The notes under the pieces are model-generated. The model made no database searches. It saw only the letters and a program-made list of their open reading frames with translations, and was not told the DNA's origin. A DNA stretch of 39,829 bases from an uncultured Bacteroidales bacterium (GTDB taxonomy: Bacteria; Bacteroidota; Bacteroidia; Bacteroidales; Paludibacteraceae). Within the stretch, counting starts at the first letter, position 1, and every line of letters starts with the position of its first letter. The DNA lies in NCBI GenBank assembly GCA_946186915.1, contig CAMHOY010000018.1, forward strand, positions 1-39,829. Direction: 5' to 3'. The translations under genes and the position numbers were made by a program. Positions 1 to 6,621 of this stretch are shown one piece after another.

Positions 1-76
1 TCATTCTTTCACTCTTTCATTCTTTCATTCTTTCATTCTTTCATTCTTTCACCTTTCATTCTTTCACCTTTTAAAA
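1..76. repeat. TCATTCTTTC-type tandem array at the left edge
   Basis: About seven imperfect copies of an 8-10 base unit (TCATTCTTTC and variants with ACC inserted) run from the first base to about position 76. The complement, GAAAGGTGAAAG, is the same kind of unit that separates two genes near 9880-9910. The array sits at the very edge of the window, which is where an assembly would be expected to break. Confidence 0.85.
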
Positions 77-209
77 TGAGGCCTAAATGAGACCAACTAT
101 AACTGTATCACTACTCAATCCTAGACTTTATTCCTGTTCATTCAATCATAACTGCCTTGTATTCAATAAGATACACTTATAATTCCTCCACTCAATTTGT
201 AATCCGCTG

Positions 210-241
210 CAAATGTACAACAAATTTTTGAAATGTGCAAG
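210..241 (-). promoter_or_regulatory. Outward-facing Bacteroidota promoter
   Basis: Read on the minus strand this is CTTG (238-241), a 20-base spacer and TACATTTG (210-217). That matches the TTTG/TTG ... TAnnTTTG housekeeping promoter. It points left and no open reading frame lies between it and the window edge. It would serve a gene outside the window or an untranslated RNA. It also lies just past the stop of the beta-barrel gene. Confidence 0.45.
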
Positions 242-244
242 ATT

Positions 245-1156
245 TTAATCGAAAAATTCATGGCAACGGCATGCTTGGTTAGCCTCGCGATGAGGGTCAT
301 AAGGAGCTATTCGGTACGAAAATTTGATGCCAAAATCAAAGAGCTTGCGCGAGGATACAAGGCGCGTCCCCTGCCGCTGAGCCGCCACGACCGGCGTCAT
401 GATCCGATGGAGCGGAAAACCGTCCCGCGTGTCCGAGAGCATCAATAACGATATCCGCTCGGACTTCACATCGGACATCGAAGAGAACGAATAATCTACA
501 TAAATACCAACCGAGAGGTAGGACTTCGTCCGCCTTCCCGTGTAAACAAGAAAATCATAACCCACCTCCGCTGCCAACCAGTACTGAACCTTCGGCAACA
601 ATTGAAAAGCGCCTTCCTGCGATTCCTGGAAAGAGCGTGATGCAGCAAGCGGATAAGAGCTATATATCCTGTTGTCCCGTTGCGGGTAATATACCGACAA
701 GGCAGCATTCTCTGCCTTCTCGTTCCAACTTCCCGTGAGCGGGAAGACAATCTTCGGACCGGCATAAAAATGAAAATGATTCTTGGTGAGCGCCAACTGA
801 ATAGGTATGCCCACCATCCATGTGGCGTATTGTTCCTCCAGCCGTCCGATGGAATAATCCACCTGCATCAACTCGCCCTCTACATCCATCACCGAATAAC
901 TGTCCGTATAATCAATCTTGCGAAAACCCGCATGACTGCGATCCAAGGCCGCTCCCACCCGAAAACCGATGACGTGAGAGGAGTGGTACGCATAACTGAT
1001 TTCCATCCCGCCGTGAAAACCCGGGGCGGGAGAGACATAATGACACTGAGCGTTAAAACCCGACATGCCCGCACGCATCCCGACTTCGAACAAGTGCTCT
1101 GCACATGCCGCAAGGGATGCAAGCAAAAACAACAGAATCAGTCTGAATCGTTTCAT
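245..1156 (-). CDS. Outer-membrane beta-barrel protein, putative partner of the adjacent adhesin
   Basis: A 303-residue protein with a clear signal peptide (KRF, a run of Leu/Ile/Phe, then Ala-Cys-Ala near residue 19). The mature part alternates polar and hydrophobic residues in aromatic-rich segments, such as YLSVGIYVDYSF and FDFGIKFSYRI, as expected of a 10-14 strand barrel. It ends about ten residues after a beta-signal-like aromatic strand. Its ATG overlaps the stop of the upstream adhesin gene by four bases (ATGA), so the two are co-transcribed and probably translationally coupled. PorP/SprF barrels are paired with T9SS adhesins in other Bacteroidota, but I do not see the PorP signature, so a role as anchor or partner is inference from context only. 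Confidence 0.7.
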   Translation of the reverse strand: MKRFRLILLFLLASLAACAEHLFEVGMRAGMSGFNAQCHYVSPAPGFHGGMEISYAYHSSHVIGFRVGAALDRSHAGFRKIDYTDSYSVMDVEGELMQVDYSIGRLEEQYATWMVGIPIQLALTKNHFHFYAGPKIVFPLTGSWNEKAENAALSVYYPQRDNRIYSSYPLAASRSFQESQEGAFQLLPKVQYWLAAEVGYDFLVYTGRRTKSYLSVGIYVDYSFSSMSDVKSERISLLMLSDTRDGFPLHRIMTPVVAAQRQGTRLVSSRKLFDFGIKFSYRIAPYDPHREANQACRCHEFFD

Positions 1157-3630
1157 AGTATCAGTCTTTTTTGGGTCCAGATATGTTCTCCTTGTTCAAA
1201 ACGGTAGAGGTAAAATCCGTGACTTACCTGACTCTCCGGAACTTCCTCTCCGCGACTGTTGTAGATGCGCACCCGAACCGGAATTTCCTCGATGGAATCG
1301 AGTATTTCCAGGATATTCGACCAGATAGTTTCCTCTCCGTCCAAAACCACGCGGAGTTGGAAAACACCGTTTAATACATTCTGCTCGGCGTAGTCGTCTT
1401 CCGTCGCTCCGGGAATAGGCTTCTCGTCTTTGTACCACTGAAAAGCAGTAGCTATGCGATTGGGAAAAATGCGGTGCAAAACAACATTGTCGCAAATCAA
1501 CTGCCAGTTGTACTTGTTCACAATAATCGGATACAAGCGCTCGCAATGAACGGTGTCCAACGTCATGATATATAATATACTGTCGCAACCACGGGGACTG
1601 ATTTCCATCTTCTCTTGGATGGCCGGCTCGTCAAAAAGCACTCCGCGCCAGAGGAAAGGCATCAATGTGTCGCAGACTACCGTATCTTCAGGCACATACA
1701 GTACATCCGGGCAGCATAGTTCCGTGTTAAGCGTATAGATATGCAAGATACTGTCACAACCACGCGGACTCTTCTCCATCACCTCTTGAGTCGCCGGCTC
1801 TTTGAAGAGTACGCCGTTCCAAAGAAAAGGCATGACCGTGTCGCAGACAATCGTATCTTCCGGCGCATACTGCACATCCGGACAGCATAGTTCCGTGTGA
1901 AGCGTATAGATATGCAAGATACTGTCACAACCACGCGGACTCTTCTCCATCACCTCTTGGGTCGTAGGCTCTTCAAAAAGTACTCCGCGCCAGAGGAAAG
2001 GCATCAACGTGTCGCAGACTGTCGTATCTTCCGGCATATATTGTAAATCAGGGCAGCATAACTTGGTATGAAGCGTATAGACGCCTCTCTTCACCTCGCA
2101 GTCATGTGCGTTCTTGTAAATAATTTCATACGTGGTGTCTTTGTAGAAAACCGTGTCGTGCCAGTGGTACGGCATGAGGGTGTCACAGACGGTGATTTCG
2201 TCGATTTCATCGACTCTTTTCGGGCAGCATATCTTGGTCGTCAGATGGAATGGCTCACTCATCGCACGGCAAGCCCGCTTGTGCATAACGTCAACTCCGG
2301 CAGAGGTGACGCAAAGACGATACCAGCCTTCATTTTCCGGTTTGATGGAATCAAAAGAAAGCCTCTCTCCCAAGACAACATTAGTCCATCCGTCACTGTT
2401 GAACTCCAGGCTGTCCGTAGCATATTGCCATAAATAATTGTATGGTTCCTTAAAACCTCCGTCTGCCGTCACGTTCGCCTCGAAAACATACGATGAATCC
2501 AGACATACCTCATTGTCGGAGAGAATGGACACCTCCGGTTTGCAGAGCCGGATCTCGATATCGTCCATGGCAAAATCATTACCAAAGGATGCGTTCTCGT
2601 CGTTGAAGATGGACAGCCGGATCACATCCACTCCTTCCGGCACATGGAACGAGGCTCCGACAAGGTGCCAGGGAGCCGACATCGTCGGCGGGACACCATA
2701 TTGCCGGTAATCAGATGGAGCAGGCTCGATTTTACCGGTAGATTGTTCCCAAATAGTATCCATTGTCCGCTCGTCCTGGATAAGAAAACGCACTTTGGGA
2801 CGGGCAAGATTATGCCCGGGTTCCAAGACATTTGTTACGTATGCAGAGAAAGAGAGATCCAGCTCATGGCAGACAGGGAAAGTGGTCGTATAAAAAGCGT
2901 CATTTCCTCCCATTCCATCGACCTCTAACAAGTATCCGCGCGAGTAATCATTAGGATAAGTGTGGTCGTCCTGTACAAACCATTGAGACTCCATGTTTCC
3001 CGTTGTACTGGGATCCCAATTATTCTTCCATCCATGCTTGGCGACTACGAACTTGCCGCTGGAAACCCATGATAGGACGTTGAATTCTTGCCGATATCTT
3101 GAACTCATCGTGGTCAAAGGGTCTTGACTGGTAATCGGATCAGACGGGTCATTGCCGCCGAAATCTTCGCGGAAAAGAATAGTGCCATGAGGACAGACAT
3201 CCTCGGAGATCTCATCCGGCCAGGTAAACCGGAAGGGCGTACACCCTCCCTCTATCTTCTGCATCCACACAGGCTCACTCGCGATCCATCGTTCAGGCAT
3301 TTCCATTTCATCTTCACGTGCAACGACAACGCGATACCAGCCTTCCTGCAGATTCGTAGGACGTTGCGTGTAACACCACGTGGGACTGGTGTGCGTGTAG
3401 GATATGCGGGTCCATGACGAACCGTCCTCCGAGTACTCGTACATAAAACGGTGAGAATCACCGAAATAACCGTCATCAACAAATTCCTGAGAGAATGTGA
3501 CGAAGGGGTTAGCGGTACAGAGCGCATCGGCACTCGTCTTCAGTACAACGGTTGACTCGGCACGTAAAATGCCATTTGTTGCACTCAAAACGCACAAAAA
3601 CGCAAGAATATTAACTTTAAATTTGCACAT
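1153..3630 (-). CDS. Secreted multidomain adhesin-like protein with Cys-rich repeats and a T9SS-like C-terminus
   Basis: About 825 residues. I place the start at the ATG at 3630, which gives a good signal peptide (MCKFKVNILAFLCVLSA). The longer frame from 3684 would begin with TTG and overlap the promoter. The N-terminal half has a jelly-roll-like segment with Ig-like stretches. It is followed by four tandem units of about 57 residues carrying VCDTLMPFLW, GCDSI and CCPD. The last 45 residues (RVRIYNSRGEE ... GFYLYRFEQG ... KRLIL) resemble a type A T9SS sorting domain. This predicts export through the T9SS and display on the cell surface. The two-Cys pattern suggests disulfides within each unit. 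It is transcribed from 3682-3713 with the beta-barrel gene behind it. Function beyond surface adhesion or display is unknown. Confidence 0.75.
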   Translation of the reverse strand: MCKFKVNILAFLCVLSATNGILRAESTVVLKTSADALCTANPFVTFSQEFVDDGYFGDSHRFMYEYSEDGSSWTRISYTHTSPTWCYTQRPTNLQEGWYRVVVAREDEMEMPERWIASEPVWMQKIEGGCTPFRFTWPDEISEDVCPHGTILFREDFGGNDPSDPITSQDPLTTMSSRYRQEFNVLSWVSSGKFVVAKHGWKNNWDPSTTGNMESQWFVQDDHTYPNDYSRGYLLEVDGMGGNDAFYTTTFPVCHELDLSFSAYVTNVLEPGHNLARPKVRFLIQDERTMDTIWEQSTGKIEPAPSDYRQYGVPPTMSAPWHLVGASFHVPEGVDVIRLSIFNDENASFGNDFAMDDIEIRLCKPEVSILSDNEVCLDSSYVFEANVTADGGFKEPYNYLWQYATDSLEFNSDGWTNVVLGERLSFDSIKPENEGWYRLCVTSAGVDVMHKRACRAMSEPFHLTTKICCPKRVDEIDEITVCDTLMPYHWHDTVFYKDTTYEIIYKNAHDCEVKRGVYTLHTKLCCPDLQYMPEDTTVCDTLMPFLWRGVLFEEPTTQEVMEKSPRGCDSILHIYTLHTELCCPDVQYAPEDTIVCDTVMPFLWNGVLFKEPATQEVMEKSPRGCDSILHIYTLNTELCCPDVLYVPEDTVVCDTLMPFLWRGVLFDEPAIQEKMEISPRGCDSILYIMTLDTVHCERLYPIIVNKYNWQLICDNVVLHRIFPNRIATAFQWYKDEKPIPGATEDDYAEQNVLNGVFQLRVVLDGEETIWSNILEILDSIEEIPVRVRIYNSRGEEVPESQVSHGFYLYRFEQGEHIWTQKRLIL
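1555..2240 (-). repeat. Four direct repeats of 57 codons in the adhesin gene
   Basis: Near-identical stretches recur 171 bases apart, for example the segment beginning ATGCAAGATACTGTCACAAC at 1741 and again at 1912. The three copies nearest the 3' end are most alike and the fourth, near 2070-2240, is diverged. This indicates recent duplication, or conversion between units. Confidence 0.85.
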
Positions 3631-3653
3631 ATAGAAAAATTGTGTTAATTTTG
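3622..3653 (+). promoter_or_regulatory. Promoter of the TPR-HTH regulator gene
   Basis: TTTG at 3622-3625, exactly 20 bases, TAATTTTG at 3646-3653; transcription would start near 3660. It lies over the start codon (3628-3630) of the divergent adhesin gene. Confidence 0.75.
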
Positions 3654-3681
3654 CACTCGGAATACGTTTTAAAATTTGATG

Positions 3682-3713
3682 CAAAATTACTGCTTTTATT
3701 TTATATGCACAAA
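3682..3713 (-). promoter_or_regulatory. Promoter of the adhesin/beta-barrel operon
   Basis: On the minus strand, TTTG (3713-3710), 20 bases, TAATTTTG (3689-3682); start near 3675. It faces the plus-strand promoter at 3622-3653, so the two transcripts would overlap for roughly 15 bases. Confidence 0.75.
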
Positions 3714-3783
3714 TTTTGCAGTTGTACGAGAACTGTTTCGAATGAAATAAATAGTATTGAAAATCAATAACTTACAAAACGCC

Positions 3784-5250
3784 ATGAATAAAATAGTTGT
3801 ACGCGTCAAATGGATGCTCCTTTTGAGCTTGATTTTTTGTACGCATAGTTGCAGTTTTTTCTATTCAAAGGGGCAAAACCGTCTTCAGCAAGCCGAAGAA
3901 TTATACCATCAGGGTATATCGTCTAATAGCAGTAGTCATTACGAGGTTTCAACTGACTATCTCAAGCAAGCGGAGGAGGTCCTGTTGGATATTCGGAATA
4001 CGGATGTCTCTCTTCCTGACTGGGAGCGCAGAAACCGCTTGCTGGGACTGACGTGGTTCCGGCTCGGCAATACCTTGGAGAGCGAAATGTTGTATTCTAT
4101 CGCCCAGTCATATTACCGCAAAGCCATCCCGCTATTAAACCCTGATAGTGATGCGATCTTTTTGTCCTGTGCCTACCGCGACGTCGCACGCACGATGGTG
4201 ATCGCAGATGGCAAACAAGATAGTGCATTATGGTATTTCGATAAGGCAAAACAGTTCGCACAAAGAGCAAGGAGCGACGTCTTGTTGCTTGACATCGATG
4301 CCTATCGCTACCAACTCTGTTTTCCCGACAGTGTGGACCAACGGCTTGTAGTGTGCCGGAAGATGGCGGAAGAGTTCGGAGCGCACGCACGCTATTCGGA
4401 GATTGTTGAACTCTTCCTGGCTCAACATGCTACGGACTCGGCAGCCTGTTATCTGTCGCGCTTGCAACCGGCCGATTCGTCTTATACCTATTGGTTCGAG
4501 CAGAGTTATGCATACCTCAACAGTAAAATCCTGCGTCAGCGCGGACAAGCGGATAGCGCCTATTGCGTCCTCTTGGATCTATACGACCGTAAGATAGAGG
4601 AACTACAACGTGATGCTGGTGCGCGTACGTACGCGCTATCCTTATATTATGATGTCGCGCGGGAGCAGCAACGCGCCGAAGAAGCACAGCGTGAACGGAC
4701 ATGGCAGCGTACTGTCTCGGTCATCCTCATACTCCTTCTGGCGGTGTTGATAACCTTGTTTGTAGTCATCTGGCGTTATTGGCAGCATCGCCGCCGCGAA
4801 CAGGCAAGGCAATTGGAGACGCTGCGCGACAAATATGTACAGCAGTTACAACTGGCGCTCGAGCGACTCCAGCAGAAAGTGAACCTCACCCGCGAAATAG
4901 AACTCCAGCGAATGAGAGGAAACGAAGTCGAATTCCCGAAATGGTTGCAGACGTATCGGGATGAGAAACTGGTGATGAATAAGGACAGCCTGAATGAACT
5001 GATTGCTTCGATTGACAAAGCGCTGGATGGCGCCATCAGTCGTCTCCGCGCAGAGTATCCCGAACTGACAGAGTCCGACATGCAGTTTGCTATCCTCTCT
5101 ATCATCGGAGCTTCCGACAATGACATGTCGATTGTACTCAACGTCCAGAAACAGACCATTTACCATCGCCGGCAAATAGTCCGGAAACATGTGAATCCGG
5201 AAATAGAAGATATAGATACCTGGCTCAGAAAATATGTCCTAAGCGTGTAG
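3784..5250 (+). CDS. Membrane-spanning TPR sensor with C-terminal HTH, one-component regulator
   Basis: About 488 residues from the ATG at 3784; an in-frame TTG at 3757 is less likely because the signal-like segment begins at MNKIVV. Order of parts: N-terminal hydrophobic segment ending in THSC (possible lipobox), TPR-like helices about 25-280, one transmembrane helix about 309-332 (VSVILILLLAVLITLFVVIW), a charged coiled coil to about 385, then a C-terminal helix-turn-helix region (ESDMQFAILSIIGAS ... NVQKQTIYHRR) resembling LuxR/GerE-type ends. This gives a periplasmic sensor linked through one helix to a cytoplasmic DNA-binding domain, a design common in Bacteroidota. It is divergent from the adhesin operon, which is its most obvious candidate target. 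The last 12 bases overlap the convergent recX gene. Confidence 0.75.
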   Translation: MNKIVVRVKWMLLLSLIFCTHSCSFFYSKGQNRLQQAEELYHQGISSNSSSHYEVSTDYLKQAEEVLLDIRNTDVSLPDWERRNRLLGLTWFRLGNTLESEMLYSIAQSYYRKAIPLLNPDSDAIFLSCAYRDVARTMVIADGKQDSALWYFDKAKQFAQRARSDVLLLDIDAYRYQLCFPDSVDQRLVVCRKMAEEFGAHARYSEIVELFLAQHATDSAACYLSRLQPADSSYTYWFEQSYAYLNSKILRQRGQADSAYCVLLDLYDRKIEELQRDAGARTYALSLYYDVAREQQRAEEAQRERTWQRTVSVILILLLAVLITLFVVIWRYWQHRRREQARQLETLRDKYVQQLQLALERLQQKVNLTREIELQRMRGNEVEFPKWLQTYRDEKLVMNKDSLNELIASIDKALDGAISRLRAEYPELTESDMQFAILSIIGASDNDMSIVLNVQKQTIYHRRQIVRKHVNPEIEDIDTWLRKYVLSV

Positions 5251-5706
5251 AGCGCGCTTGATGTCGTCCATCGTAAAACCACGCTGCGCGAGAAAGTGCA
5301 AACGTTTCTCTTCGGAGTCGTTTTTACGCTCCTTGATCAACTTTCTCAGATTGGCAAAATACGCGATTTCATCGAGGTTTTTCAGAGCTTCCTGTATCTC
5401 TCGCTCCGGCAGTTGTAGTGCGCGCAAACCTGCTTGGATCTTCATCCGTCCCCATCGCTGGTATTCCACCTTGTCATGTACGTACGCTTGACAAAAACGG
5501 ACGTCGTTCAAAAAATCCCGTTGGTATAGAATCTCCTCGATCTCTTGCCACAGGGGCTTAATTTCTCCGTTTTCATCGGGAAAATCCGACGGAGTACCCC
5601 ACTCGTATAACTTGCGCCTTACATCGGCCGCGCAATGCTCGGAGCGGGCGCAGTACGCCTCGCATCTATCCAACCATTCTGCCTTCGACAATTCGTGCTT
5701 TTCCAT
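5239..5706 (-). CDS. recX: Regulatory protein RecX
   Basis: 155 residues, the usual size for RecX, which binds RecA filaments and limits recombinase activity. The recognisable three-helix repeats include AYCARSEHCAADVRRKLYEW, the FLNDVRFCQAYV segment, and a C-terminal FLAQRGFTMDDIKRAL. Residues about 41-51 (PDENGEIKPL) form an extra loop between the first and second helical units. They are encoded by a repeat that is also found, in the same frame, in the neighbouring prmC. The start ATG lies 41 bases inside the end of prmC, so the two are one transcription unit. The 3' end overlaps the convergent regulator gene. Confidence 0.88.
   Translation of the reverse strand: MEKHELSKAEWLDRCEAYCARSEHCAADVRRKLYEWGTPSDFPDENGEIKPLWQEIEEILYQRDFLNDVRFCQAYVHDKVEYQRWGRMKIQAGLRALQLPEREIQEALKNLDEIAYFANLRKLIKERKNDSEEKRLHFLAQRGFTMDDIKRALHA
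5554..5585. repeat. In-frame palindromic repeat, copy in recX
   Basis: A 32-base element with core CTCCG-TTTTCAT-CGG. It matches 6023-6055 in prmC at about 29 of 33 positions. On the coding strand it is read as F-P-D-E-N-G-E-I-K-P. Confidence 0.8.
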
Positions 5707-6568
5707 ACATGTCTTTGATTAAACGGATATCCCTGTATCCATAGTCATTCAGTAATGTCACTATCTCATCGCCATAAGCTTCGTTGATCTCGAAGAAGAG
5801 AAAACCCCTTTCCCGATCTTTCCCCTGAAGGGGCAAGGAGAAGAGTTCTGCAATCCGTCTATAGAACTTCAACGGGTCGTCATCCGGTACGAACAACGCA
5901 CCCGCCGGCTCGAAATTCAATACATTCCTGCGCATGCCTGCTTTCTCCTTCTCGCATATATACGGGGGATTGGAGACGACGATGTCGTACCGGAGATTTT
6001 TCCCGTTTTCTTCGCCGCCAAAGGGCTTGATTACTCCGTTTTCATCGGAGAAAATATCAGCTATTTGGAAATCAACGTCCACCTTGTTCCGCTTCGCATT
6101 CTCTCTTGCTACCTCTATCGCCTCCTCCGAGATATCAATACCCGTAACCTCCCATTCCGGATGCGCTTTTTTGAGCGCTATCGCAATACATCCGGAACCG
6201 GTGCCGATATCTAATACTTTTAAAGCTTTCCCTTTTGGGAGGGTTTGGGTAGGCCTATTTATCCGCTCCACTAATTCCGCCGTCTCGGGGCGGGGAATAA
6301 GCGTAGCAGGAGTAACTCTCAGGTCCAAACCGCACCATTCCGTGTGACCGTAAATGTATTGAATAGGCTCAAAATGCAACAAACGTGCAATAACCTCTTG
6401 CACATGTGCAAAATTTTTTGTAATTTTGCAGCCTGTTAGGATTTGGGAACGTGACAGACCCGTCTCTTCCTCCATGATCCACCATGCCAGCGCACCCGCC
6501 TCATCCTTTGGATAGACGGTCTCGAGTTGGGATTGGATATCGGATATAGTAGCGTGGATATTGGTCAT
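5666..6568 (-). CDS. prmC: Peptide chain release factor N5-glutamine methyltransferase PrmC
   Basis: 300 residues, about 20 longer than usual. PrmC methylates the Gln of the GGQ motif of release factors RF1 and RF2 using S-adenosylmethionine. Visible motifs are PIQYIYG in the N-terminal domain, LIPRPET before the methyltransferase fold, the SAM-binding LDIGTGSGCIAIAL, and the catalytic NPPY near residue 198. The extra length is in three loops, near residues 105-115, 172-182 and 243-255. Each is encoded by a short repeat also found in other genes here. The N-terminus carries a further repeat-like stretch (SDIQSQ) shared with MenA. The motifs are intact, so the enzyme is probably active. It is the first gene of a unit with recX and its 5' part is crossed by an antisense promoter. 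Confidence 0.92.
   Translation of the reverse strand: MTNIHATISDIQSQLETVYPKDEAGALAWWIMEEETGLSRSQILTGCKITKNFAHVQEVIARLLHFEPIQYIYGHTEWCGLDLRVTPATLIPRPETAELVERINRPTQTLPKGKALKVLDIGTGSGCIAIALKKAHPEWEVTGIDISEEAIEVARENAKRNKVDVDFQIADIFSDENGVIKPFGGEENGKNLRYDIVVSNPPYICEKEKAGMRRNVLNFEPAGALFVPDDDPLKFYRRIAELFSLPLQGKDRERGFLFFEINEAYGDEIVTLLNDYGYRDIRLIKDMYGKARIVEGRMVG
5804..5840. repeat. GC-rich palindromic element in prmC (third insertion)
   Basis: Contains CCCC-TGAA-GGGG at 5822-5833, with a further CCCCTTTCCC arm upstream. The 12-mer TCCCCTGAAGGG also occurs in ttcA (33373-33384). In both genes the coding strand reads it as L-Q-G followed by a basic residue. Confidence 0.75.
6023..6055. repeat. In-frame palindromic repeat, copy in prmC
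   Basis: A 33-base element with a perfect CTCCG-TTTTCAT-CGGAG hairpin core, homologous to the recX copy at 5554-5585. It is read as F-S-D-E-N-G-V-I-K-P, in the same frame as in recX. Confidence 0.8.
6225..6254. repeat. CCCTCCC/GGGA palindromic element in prmC (first insertion)
   Basis: On the coding strand it reads ACCCAAACCCTCCCAAAAGG, encoding T-Q-T-L-P-K-G-K between the N-terminal domain and the SAM motif, where PrmC proteins usually have only a short linker. It is related in composition and arm sequence to the elements in ttcA and the radical SAM gene. Confidence 0.6.
6397..6428 (+). promoter_or_regulatory. Antisense promoter inside prmC, probable distal ribD promoter
   Basis: CTTG at 6397-6400, 20 bases, TAATTTTG at 6421-6428. 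Transcription would start near 6435, run antisense through the first 130 bases of prmC, and reach the ribD start at 6608. The flanks closely resemble the promoter at 7663-7694. Confidence 0.55.
6527..6544. repeat. GGATATCGG repeat at the prmC N-terminus
   Basis: 18 bases that match 32146-32163 inside menA at 16 positions. Both genes read it in the same frame as S-D-I-x-S-Q. Further GGATAT units follow to about 6562. Confidence 0.55.
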
Positions 6569-6589
6569 TGTTCATTTGTAAATTTGGCG

Positions 6590-6621
6590 CAAAGATACTA
6601 TAAAAAAATGGAATACGCAAA
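6590..6621 (-). promoter_or_regulatory. Promoter of prmC-recX, inside the ribD 5' end
   Basis: On the minus strand, TTTG (6621-6618), 20 bases, TATCTTTG (6597-6590); start near 6583, 15 bases before the prmC ATG. The -33 element lies within the first codons of ribD. A plus-strand TAAATTTG at 6579-6586, without a good -33 element, may be a proximal ribD promoter. Confidence 0.75.

Noticed and set aside
245..1156. Naming the beta-barrel PorP/SprF because it follows an adhesin
   Set aside because: The PorP/SprF N-terminal signature is not visible; only a general barrel pattern can be supported.
4776..5190. Minus-strand frames of 114-127 residues opposite the regulator gene
   Set aside because: They are shadows of a clear plus-strand gene, with no start signal and no recognisable protein features.
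6527..6607. An extended RibD start at 6527
   Set aside because: The extra residues come from the prmC 5' repeat and the promoter region; conserved RibD sequence begins at the ATG at 6608.
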